Of a stretch of DNA of 7,579 bases, positions 1-4,487 are shown one piece after another. A model generated the notes under the pieces. That model was not told the origin of the DNA. It saw nothing but the letters and a program-made list of their open reading frames with translations, and ran no database searches. This DNA comes from JBBQBM01 sp038317375 (lineage in GTDB: Bacteria > Patescibacteriota > Saccharimonadia > Saccharimonadales > JAGQMS01): contig JBBQBM010000032.1 in NCBI GenBank assembly GCA_038317375.1, forward strand, positions 1 through 7,579, written 5' to 3'. Position 1 is the stretch's first letter. Each line of letters opens with the position of its first letter. A program made the translations under genes and the position numbers.

Positions 1-565
1 TATCTGCCGGCTTCATGTCTTTGGTTAGACGGTTAAACTCCTTCGTGCAACGCTCCAGCCAGCGGTGAGTTCGCTCAAAAGCATCCTTAACATCTTCGAC
101 TTTGGTTTTATCTAGCCCTATCAGATGGTCAAACGCCACCATCATGTCGGCCCCCAGGTCTAGCTGGATCTGCATTGAACTCTCGGGGGTGATAAGTCGT
201 TTTTCGCCAGTTATAGGGTGCTTGAACGTCACGCCCTCTTCTGTCACTTTAGTGAATTTGCCTAGCGAAAAGACCTGGAACCCACCAGAGTCGGTGAGGA
301 TCGGCCCCTGCCAGCTACCAAAAGAGTGCAAACCACCTAGTTTTTTAATGACTTTCTCGCCTGGCGCCAGATGTAAATGATAAGTATTAGCTAGAATAAC
401 CTGGATGCCAGTCGATGCGACTTGGTTAGGCATCAAACTTTTAACCACTCCGCGCGTGCCGTCGGGCATGAACGTCGGTGTATATACACGCCCACGGCGC
501 GTCGTAAAATAACCGTAGCGGCCGTATTTGCCTATCTTGCCTAATTCTTCAAACATCTTTGCCAT
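1..565 (-). CDS. tgt: tRNA-guanine transglycosylase (queuine tRNA-ribosyltransferase), N-terminal part
   Basis: The gene encodes the enzyme that swaps guanine-34 of GUN-anticodon tRNAs (Asp, Asn, His, Tyr) for a queuosine precursor. The visible 188 residues read MAKMFEELGKIGKYGRYGYF and continue with the family landmarks TPTFMPDGTRG (about 29-39), LANTYHLHLAPG (about 58-69) and GPILTDSGGFQVFSLGKF (about 87-104). Asp92 of DSGGFQ is the conserved substrate-binding/general-base aspartate of Tgt. The family helix ERTHRWLERC lies near the window edge. The C-terminal half, with the nucleophilic Asp and zinc ligands, lies beyond base 1, so the gene is cut by the window and not shown to be broken. 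The ATG at 565-563 has no Shine-Dalgarno. TATTAT (580-575) ends 9 bases upstream, so the message may be leaderless or have a very short leader. It is transcribed divergently from the small gene at 645. Confidence 0.95.
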   Translation of the reverse strand, partial: MAKMFEELGKIGKYGRYGYFTTRRGRVYTPTFMPDGTRGVVKSLMPNQVASTGIQVILANTYHLHLAPGEKVIKKLGGLHSFGSWQGPILTDSGGFQVFSLGKFTKVTEEGVTFKHPITGEKRLITPESSMQIQLDLGADMMVAFDHLIGLDKTKVEDVKDAFERTHRWLERCTKEFNRLTKDMKPAD

Positions 566-589
566 CAGAGGTAAATAATACCATAGCTA

Positions 590-618
590 TTGCTTTTTTA
601 GGTTTGAAGTGTTATCAT
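590..618 (+). promoter_or_regulatory. predicted sigma70-type promoter of the 645-758 small gene
   Basis: TTGCTT (590-595) and TATCAT (613-618) are separated by 17 bases. This places transcription start near 625, just ahead of the Shine-Dalgarno at 632. It overlaps the upstream region of the divergent tgt gene. It is a pattern match only. Confidence 0.5.
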
Positions 619-631
619 AAGCGGGTTAAAC

Positions 632-637
632 GAGGTG
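632..637 (+). promoter_or_regulatory. Shine-Dalgarno site that sets the TTG start at 645
   Basis: GAGGTG lies 7 bases before the TTG at 645-647. The only nearby alternative, the GTG inside this site (635-637), hits a stop after a few codons, so the TTG is the supported start. Most genes in this window lack such a site. Confidence 0.55.
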
Positions 638-644
638 CTGAAGT

Positions 645-758
645 TTGGGTAACCAAAAACATGCATTAGCCGAGTTTGCACTTTTCTTCGAAGAGTTGCC
701 ATCAGAGAAGGTTATGACCAAAAGGGTCCGTCGCCTTCGCCAATCGGCCAATCGCTAA
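645..758 (+). CDS. small basic protein of 37 residues, unknown function
   Basis: This short ORF starts with TTG and ends at TAA (756-758). The predicted product begins MGNQKHALAEFALFFEELPS and ends with a strongly basic tail, KRVRRLRQSANR (about residues 26-37). The N-terminal half could form an amphipathic helix with an acidic EEL segment; the tail could bind nucleic acid, though that is only inference from charge. I do not recognise the protein. The case for a real gene is its complete expression unit: a 17-spacer promoter, GAGGTG at 7 bases, the ORF, and a perfect terminator 27 bases after the stop. It stands alone between the divergent tgt and nrdR. The alternative is that the transcript is a small RNA and the ORF is incidental. 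Confidence 0.55.
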   Translation: MGNQKHALAEFALFFEELPSEKVMTKRVRRLRQSANR

Positions 759-785
759 TCAGGGTGGTATTATTTAGTAAATCTG

Positions 786-813
786 GCGTTTCCCACAAGG
801 AAACGCTTTTTTT
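786..813 (+). terminator. rho-independent terminator after the small gene
   Basis: A perfect 8-bp stem, GCGTTTCC (786-793) with GGAAACGC (799-806), has a 5-base loop and runs directly into seven T (807-813). There is no T run on the opposite strand side, so it acts for + strand transcription. It closes the 590-758 unit and separates it from nrdR. Confidence 0.9.
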
Positions 814-1043
814 ACACTTGTTTTTTTATTACCGTAATGACAACATGTAGCCATGGTTACGTACTTTTCGTCATCAAACACCAGTCAGGCAAAGCCTGCC
901 TGCGATTTGCTACTTGGCCATATCGAATTTGTCTCTTTACGGTGCTCATTCGAAGTACTAACCCGTACGTCTTCATTGCGCTCCGCAGCGACAAATCCAA
1001 TCTGGCTCAAGCGAAAAGCCCGTAACTCCAACGGATACGAAGT
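814..1043. other. non-coding or uncertain stretch upstream of nrdR
   Basis: No convincing gene is visible. The segment is unusually poor in stops: it stays open in + frames at 837-1025 and 853-1047 and in a - frame at 1130-885. None has a Shine-Dalgarno or a recognisable product. The frame from 853 ends in a TGA overlapping the nrdR ATG (ATGA), which would suit a coupled small ORF, but the product looks like a random translation. A perfect hairpin, CAGGC-AAA-GCCTG, lies at 886-898 and a smaller one, CGCT-CCGC-AGCG, near 980. It most likely holds the nrdR promoter and leader. Confidence 0.5.
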
Positions 1044-1484
1044 ATGATCTGCCCTTTCTGCAGTAAAGATACGGAAGTTATCAATTCCCGCCCTCAAAAG
1101 CGGACTAACGGTGTCTGGCGACGGCGCCACTGTTATGGCTGCGAGAGGATATTCACCACTGTTGAGAAGGCCGATTTAGAAGCTAGTGTTCGGGTCTTGA
1201 AGCGGTCCGGAGCACTGGAGCCCCTTTCTGAGGCCAAACTGATGATTAGCCTGTATAGAGCACTCGAGCACCTAGAAAACGCTCCGGAGGTGGCTCTAGA
1301 GCTGTCGCAGGCCGTTATAAAGTCGGTCTTTAAGTTCGCAACCGAACCAATCATTCCCTCTTCGGCTATTGCCGCACAGGTGATTATTGTTCTAGCCCGC
1401 TTCGATGCAGCAGCGGCTATTCGTTATAAGTCGTACCAAGATCCCCTACAGACCAAGCGCGACATCCGAAAAGCCCTTAGATGA
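1044..1484 (+). CDS. nrdR: NrdR-family transcriptional repressor (zinc ribbon plus ATP cone)
   Basis: NrdR represses ribonucleotide reductase genes in response to ATP/dATP. The protein has 146 residues, close to the usual ~150. The N-terminal zinc ribbon has all four cysteines (C3, C6, C30, C33) in the family frame MICPFC...SRP...RRRHC..C..IFTT. An ATP-cone domain follows from about residue 49 (VRVLKRSGALEPLSEAKL) to about 130. The core is divergent: the usual R-D-G at the cone start is R-S-G here, and the SRPTE segment reads SRPQK. The ATG at 1044 is preceded only by a weak GGA at 1032-1034. No reductase gene is in the window, so its target is not shown. The gene stands alone between the terminator at 786-813 and the convergent glycosyltransferase. 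Confidence 0.9.
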   Translation: MICPFCSKDTEVINSRPQKRTNGVWRRRHCYGCERIFTTVEKADLEASVRVLKRSGALEPLSEAKLMISLYRALEHLENAPEVALELSQAVIKSVFKFATEPIIPSSAIAAQVIIVLARFDAAAAIRYKSYQDPLQTKRDIRKALR

Positions 1485-1487
1485 GCA

Positions 1488-1637
1488 GGTTAGAGGTTGG
1501 AGGGTATGGGTTAGAGAATGAGGTGGGTTCGAAGCCGGGAGGTCTTAGTTACCTTTTACCATTTTCAGTTTTCATTGATTTGTCATTTGGCATTTTTCAA
1601 ATGTAAAACGGTCAATGTTAAATCATTGAGGAATGAT
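1488..1637. repeat. convergent intergenic region with direct and inverted repeats
   Basis: This lies between the 3' ends of nrdR (+) and the glycosyltransferase (-). GGTTAGAG occurs at 1488-1495 and 1509-1516 within a purine-rich tract. Downstream is a nested inverted repeat: CATTTG (1584-1589) with CAAATG (1598-1603), inside CATTGA/TCAATG arms near 1573 and 1612. Another hairpin is ATCATT-GAGG-AATGAT (1622-1637). None has a terminator-like T run. They may still end the convergent transcripts or be decayed repeats. Confidence 0.4.
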
Positions 1638-1653
1638 ATCTGACAAATGCTTA

Positions 1654-3282
1654 CTATTTCTTAATAATCTTGTCGGTAACATCGAAATTGCCGATGTAAC
1701 GCCCAAACATTAGCCTAGTTTGGGATACGAGTGCGGCCGTTGAGCCAAACAAAATAGTGACTATCGGCATAAAAGGCCACTGAAAAATCATATATAGGTG
1801 TCTGGTCTTTCGGTAGCGGGCTGGTTTCTTGGGTAGAAGCTTCATGCTCAAATACAATGTAACGAGGATGCCGATTAGTGAAACAGTTTGTATGTAACTA
1901 GCTATCACCGGTAGTTGATTTGCCACAAAACTCTCTCGGCCATGAGGGTTGATATACACGGGAATGGATGCCGAAAAGGCCACAATTAGCGAAGCCGTCG
2001 CCCAAGACAAGTGCCCCTCAATAAGCCGGACTGTTTTTAGAAATAGGTCCAGCTTTGGTACTTTATTCTTCGTAAAAAAGCCTTTATAGATAACATAGGG
2101 GATGTCCGATACGCCCCAGGCCCAGCGACGAATCTGCAAAAACTGAGCTCTAACCGTTTTTTTATAAGTCTCGGCTAGCACAGCATCTTGGTAGATCGGC
2201 GAGAAGATAGGATAGACCTCGTGCTTCCCATCATAACGGAAATAAGTGCGCCAGAACTGATGCCCGTCTTCGACAATTGTCCGTTTGCTCCAAAAATTAC
2301 ACTCTACGAGTGCATCCATCCCCTGCCCGTGGGCAGCATAGTTGCGCAACATATGTGGGCGCATACTGACGATCATCATCCAAAATGATGTTCCGAGGGC
2401 TAGGATTCTCATCGGTGCCGGAGCATCCCAGATATTGCTAGTTAGTAGTGAAATTGGTTGGTAGGAAGTGTGCTTGCGGTCTGGAGACAATAGATAGACA
2501 TAGCTCAGCTCACTGAAATAGTTAGGGTCTGGGTGGTGATCCGAATCCAGCACCGTCACCACGACACTGGCGTTGGGTATTTTCTTCCGCTTTAGCCAAC
2601 CCTCCAGCCAACCAGCCGCATAACATTCATTCGCACCCTTACCTTTTATATCCCCCACTTCGTAATCTGCTGGGTGTGGCACGCTCTGCATAAGATGGAA
2701 CTTGGATCCATATTTTTTAACAAGTTCGGCGCAGGCTGAAACGGGCTTGCCACCATCACGCTGCTCTGGGGCCAATATCAAGATAACTTTTTTTAGATCG
2801 TAGTTGGTTTTTAATATGTGTTTGACAGTTAGCTCAAGCACATCTTTGGGCTCGTTATATGTCGGGACGATGACTGCGTGAAAAATATCGCTCGAGCGTA
2901 GCGTGTCGGTTTCTACCTGGAGAGCTCTTAGATTGAGGTTCTTTTGGTGCCACTGCGGCAAATCTTCGTGAACATGGTCAAGGCGCCACAAACTAGCCTT
3001 TGGGTCGTCTAAATCAGTGATGAGTGGAGCCCAGTTGAGTGCTTGGTGGCGACGCATATTTCCGTAACTCTGGATGACCCTGGCACTCTGACCCATTGCT
3101 CGTAGAAACCAGGCGATGAGATAAGCGATGATTATTATCGCAAGCGCAAAGGGACTAACAAAGGCCAAGACAAACGGCAAAATAAGTACCGCCCAGCTGA
3201 GCAATCCGGGTAAGATCTCTAGCAACCGATAGCCAAAATTGCGCTCAAAAGGGTATGGTATCTCTATTTCTTGAGTTGTCAT
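1654..3282 (-). CDS. membrane-bound family 2 glycosyltransferase, cellulose-synthase-like
   Basis: The 542-residue enzyme probably polymerises or transfers sugars from nucleotide-sugar donors at the membrane, toward a surface polysaccharide or glycolipid. Two N-terminal membrane segments (about 24-60) precede a cytosolic GT-A domain. The motifs are PTYNE (140-144), KGKGANEC (213-220), the metal-binding DSD (246-248), the ED acceptor/base motif (338-339) and QIRRW (383-387), the Q-x-x-R-W signature of processive GT2 enzymes. C-terminal membrane segments lie at about 423-444, 457-480 and 497-521. No PilZ domain is visible. The frame is open back to an ATG at 3327, but that would overlap the upstream gene by 44 bases. 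The ATG at 3282 lies one base after that gene's stop (TAG-C-ATG), has no clear Shine-Dalgarno, and is probably translated by coupling. The sugar specificity cannot be told from sequence. Confidence 0.9.
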   Translation of the reverse strand: MTTQEIEIPYPFERNFGYRLLEILPGLLSWAVLILPFVLAFVSPFALAIIIIAYLIAWFLRAMGQSARVIQSYGNMRRHQALNWAPLITDLDDPKASLWRLDHVHEDLPQWHQKNLNLRALQVETDTLRSSDIFHAVIVPTYNEPKDVLELTVKHILKTNYDLKKVILILAPEQRDGGKPVSACAELVKKYGSKFHLMQSVPHPADYEVGDIKGKGANECYAAGWLEGWLKRKKIPNASVVVTVLDSDHHPDPNYFSELSYVYLLSPDRKHTSYQPISLLTSNIWDAPAPMRILALGTSFWMMIVSMRPHMLRNYAAHGQGMDALVECNFWSKRTIVEDGHQFWRTYFRYDGKHEVYPIFSPIYQDAVLAETYKKTVRAQFLQIRRWAWGVSDIPYVIYKGFFTKNKVPKLDLFLKTVRLIEGHLSWATASLIVAFSASIPVYINPHGRESFVANQLPVIASYIQTVSLIGILVTLYLSMKLLPKKPARYRKTRHLYMIFQWPFMPIVTILFGSTAALVSQTRLMFGRYIGNFDVTDKIIKK

Positions 3283-3283
3283 G

Positions 3284-3637
3284 CTATTTGTTGACGTTAA
3301 TAATCGCGCTACTAACGATAATCCCAAAAAGTAAAACTATAAAGCCAAGCCCCAAGATTAGAATGCTCAAGTTGCGGTGCTTATGGTACATTCGGCTAGC
3401 AAGCAATAACTGAATTGCATAAAAAGCTGCTGGCGCTAGCGCAAAGGTATATAGAGACGGTGTGTTGCCGCGAGTAAAGGGCGTGGAAGCGATTAGGTTA
3501 TAGCGAGTAATGGCAACCGTCTGGGTGGTGTCGACCTGCAAAATAACTAGCAAGATATTAAACCCAACTAGTAGCAGGCCAATAAAGGCCATAAAAAGTG
3601 TTGTTTTATCAGTGACTAAATCTTTGAAGTTCTGCAT
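3284..3637 (-). CDS. small membrane protein with three predicted helices, partner of the glycosyltransferase
   Basis: This 117-residue protein has hydrophobic segments at about 13-33, 62-82 and 90-112 and a polar loop between the first two (about 34-60). It starts MQNFKDLVTDKTT and ends IINVNK. I do not recognise a family. It is first in a two-gene unit and its stop is one base from the glycosyltransferase start, so the two are almost certainly cotranscribed. An accessory or assembly subunit of the glycosyltransferase is a reasonable inference. The ATG at 3637 has no Shine-Dalgarno; TATAAT ends 15 bases upstream. Confidence 0.8.
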   Translation of the reverse strand: MQNFKDLVTDKTTLFMAFIGLLLVGFNILLVILQVDTTQTVAITRYNLIASTPFTRGNTPSLYTFALAPAAFYAIQLLLASRMYHKHRNLSILILGLGFIVLLFGIIVSSAIINVNK

Positions 3638-3652
3638 TGTTTGGTTTTACCC

Positions 3653-3658
3653 ATTATA
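3653..3658 (-). promoter_or_regulatory. -10 box for the membrane protein/glycosyltransferase unit
   Basis: A perfect TATAAT reads on the - strand (3658-3653), 15 bases before the ATG at 3637. It implies an untranslated leader of about 8 bases. No good -35 is present at 16-18 bases. Confidence 0.5.
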
Positions 3659-3687
3659 ACCCTTCGGCTGGTCATGAGCGAGTTGAA

Positions 3688-3762
3688 TGGTGCGGGTAGA
3701 GAGAGTCGAACTCTCGTTTTATCCTTGGGAAGGATACATAATAGCCGTTATACGATACCCGC
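3688..3762 (-). tRNA. tRNA-Gly (anticodon CCC)
   Basis: The acceptor GCGGGTA (3762-3756) pairs with TACCCGC, followed by discriminator A and an encoded CCA (3690-3688). The anticodon arm is TATCC-TTCCCAA-GGATA with CCC at 34-36. The T arm is GAGAG-TTCGACT-CTCTC. The D stem is short and partly mismatched. The 5' end directly abuts the structured element at 3763-3885. Confidence 0.93.
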
Positions 3763-3885
3763 CTGGAGCCGATAAGCGGGGTCGACCAAAAGATAATTTT
3801 ATAAAAATTTCTTTTGGCATGCCTCAGCTCGGGCATGTCCATGCTCCGGCTTCCGGCCTTGCGTAAAGCCACAGGCTTTTCTCAC
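3763..3885 (-). ncRNA. candidate structured RNA element, copy 1 (between tRNA-Thr and tRNA-Gly)
   Basis: This copy is homologous to the one at 4134-4249. Reading 5' to 3' on the - strand: GTGAGAA (3885-3879); hairpin H1 with stem AAGCC/GGCTT and loop TGT (3878-3866); conserved GCAAGGCCGG (3862-3853); GGAGC (3847-3843), which can pair with GCTCC (3769-3765); hairpin H2 CATGCC/GGCATG with an 8-base loop (3837-3818); and an AT-rich hairpin H3 with arms CCAAAAG/CTTTTGG (3817-3811 and 3792-3786). It ends GGCTCCAG exactly where tRNA-Gly begins. RNase P cleavage at the tRNA-Gly 5' end and 3' trimming of tRNA-Thr would release it from a shared transcript. I do not recognise the family. It contains no credible ORF. 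Confidence 0.6.
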
Positions 3886-3902
3886 ACTGACCTACTGGAA
3901 TT

Positions 3903-3979
3903 TGGAGCCACCTCGGGGATTCGAACCCCGGACTTCCACTTTACGAAAGTGGCACTCTAGCCAACTGAGCTAAGGTGGC
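3903..3979 (-). tRNA. tRNA-Thr (anticodon CGT)
   Basis: The acceptor GCCACCT (3979-3973) pairs with AGGTGGC, followed by discriminator T and an encoded CCA (3905-3903). The D arm is TAGCTCAGTTGGCTAGAG. The anticodon arm is CCACT-TTCGTAA-AGTGG with CGT at 34-36. The T arm has loop TTCGAAT between CGGGG and CCCCG. It is the upstream tRNA of the - strand pair, 140 bases from tRNA-Gly. Confidence 0.95.
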
Positions 3980-4063
3980 GTCGGGAACGATAGTTATTTT
4001 AACAGATGCGAATGATTGCAAAAACAGATTAGATTTGGTAGTATTTGCAAGTATTTTACGTGC

Positions 4064-4078
4064 TTGACCTTCGGTCAA
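4064..4078. repeat. short perfect hairpin upstream of the truncated tRNA-Asp
   Basis: TTGACC (4064-4069) and GGTCAA (4073-4078) form a 6-bp stem with a 3-base loop, ending 4 bases before the tRNA-Asp-like sequence. There is no T run after it. TTGACC resembles a -35 box, but no -10 follows at the right distance. Confidence 0.4.
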
Positions 4079-4082
4079 ACAT

Positions 4083-4134
4083 GGGCTCGTAGTGAAGCGG
4101 TTATCACGTCTCCCTGTCACGGAGAAGATCGCCG
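4083..4134 (+). pseudogene. truncated tRNA-Asp (5' 52 bases), fused to a structured element
   Basis: These 52 bases are identical to the first 52 bases of the intact tRNA-Asp at 4287: acceptor 5' strand, D arm, anticodon arm with GTC, variable loop and the start of the T stem (GCCG). At 4135 the sequence leaves the tRNA and enters the structured element. A possible acceptor partner, CGAGTCC, occurs at 4246-4252 and could pair with GGGCTCG (4083-4089) with one G-U pair. It is followed by GGTCA and not G-CCA, and the T loop is missing. It is most likely a recent partial duplication and not a working tRNA. A tRNA-like RNA with a >100-base insertion in the T arm is the less likely alternative. 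Confidence 0.75.
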
Positions 4135-4249
4135 TGAGAACCGCCCGTGGCGGTTTGCAAGGCCGGAGCACCTGCGCACAAAGTGCCAGATGTGAGGCGT
4201 GGCGACAGCTGATTTAAAAGTTATCTTTTAAGTAAGACTGTGGCTCGAG
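4134..4249 (+). ncRNA. candidate structured RNA element, copy 2 (fused to truncated tRNA-Asp)
   Basis: This is the second copy of the element at 3885-3763, in the opposite orientation. The first 33 bases (4134-4166) align without gaps to copy 1 with 26 identities. H1 is AACCGCC-CGT-GGCGGTT (4139-4155): two C:G pairs here are A:T pairs in copy 1. GCAAGGCCGGA follows. GAGC (4166-4169) can pair with GCTC (4243-4246). H2 is GTGCC/GGCGT (4183-4187, 4196-4200). H3 is TTAAAAG-TTAT-CTTTTAA (4214-4231), whose outer TT:AA pairs are CC:GG in copy 1. It ends GGCTCGAG against GGCTCCAG in copy 1. Changes that keep pairing indicate selection for RNA structure. The function is unknown. Confidence 0.6.
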
Positions 4250-4268
4250 TCCGGTCATTTAACAATTA

Positions 4269-4377
4269 GTTTGAGTAACTTTCTGGGGGCTCGTAGTGAA
4301 GCGGTTATCACGTCTCCCTGTCACGGAGAAGATCGCCGGTTCGATCCCGGTCGAGCCCGCCAGAAAGCTACTCAAAC
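4269..4377. repeat. 18-bp inverted repeat bracketing the intact tRNA-Asp
   Basis: The left arm, GTTTGAGTAACTTTCTGG (4269-4286), ends right at the tRNA 5' end. The right arm, CCAGAAAGCTACTCAAAC (4360-4377), begins with the encoded CCA. Seventeen of 18 positions pair; A4278/C4368 do not. In the precursor RNA it would extend the 7-bp acceptor stem with only G4359 (discriminator) unpaired. Confidence 0.85.
4287..4362 (+). tRNA. tRNA-Asp (anticodon GTC)
   Basis: The intact 76-base gene has acceptor GGGCTCG/CGAGCCC, D arm GTGA...TCAC, anticodon arm TCTCC-CTGTCAC-GGAGA with GTC, variable AGATC, T arm GCCGG-TTCGATC-CCGGT, discriminator G and an encoded CCA (4360-4362). It shares its first 52 bases exactly with the truncated copy 204 bases upstream. 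GUC anticodons are targets of the Tgt enzyme encoded at the start of the window. Confidence 0.96.
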
Positions 4378-4392
4378 ACTAAAAAGTAGAAC

Positions 4393-4402
4393 CGGCGCGC
4401 CG
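4393..4402. repeat. GC-rich 10-bp palindrome CGGCGCGCCG
   Basis: It is a perfect palindrome in the otherwise unremarkable 125-base spacer between tRNA-Asp and the acetyltransferase. It could be a regulator site or chance. Nothing else recognisable lies in that spacer. Confidence 0.35.
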
Positions 4403-4487
4403 TATTCGATAATCCCCCTCCAGCATAGTTAGCAAGCGCACAGACTTAACTTCCTGGTCATTCCCGGCAGTTTATTGATTTCCTGAT

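Noticed and set aside
885..1130. 81-codon - strand ORF overlapping the start of nrdR
   Set aside because: It is antisense to the NrdR zinc ribbon, has no ribosome site, and its product looks like a reverse reading of non-coding DNA.
3283..3327. N-terminal extension of the glycosyltransferase from ATG 3327
   Set aside because: It would overlap the upstream membrane protein by 44 bases. The ATG at 3282 directly follows that gene's stop and begins the natural N terminus.
3763..3790. 3' half of another tRNA (TATCGGC-T-CCA)
   Set aside because: No GCCGATA 5' strand or anticodon arm lies upstream on that strand, and the GGCTC part belongs to the conserved end of the element.
3672..3872. Open frame of 66 codons on the - strand across tRNA-Gly and the element
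   Set aside because: It overlaps a clear tRNA gene and the conserved RNA element, with no ribosome site or recognisable product.
3941..4171. Open frame of 76 codons on the - strand across tRNA-Thr and the tRNA-Asp fragment
   Set aside because: It is a shadow of structured RNA genes; a translation of tRNA sequence.
4135..4245. Group I or group II intron in tRNA-Asp
   Set aside because: About 110 bases is too short for a self-splicing core. I saw no group I P7-type pairing and no group II domain V hairpin, the position in the T arm is unusual, and the same element occurs next to tRNA-Gly without interrupting it.
4083..4377. Integrative element with att sites at the tRNA
   Set aside because: The duplicated part is the 5' and not the 3' end of the tRNA, the interval is only 204 bases, and there is no integrase gene.
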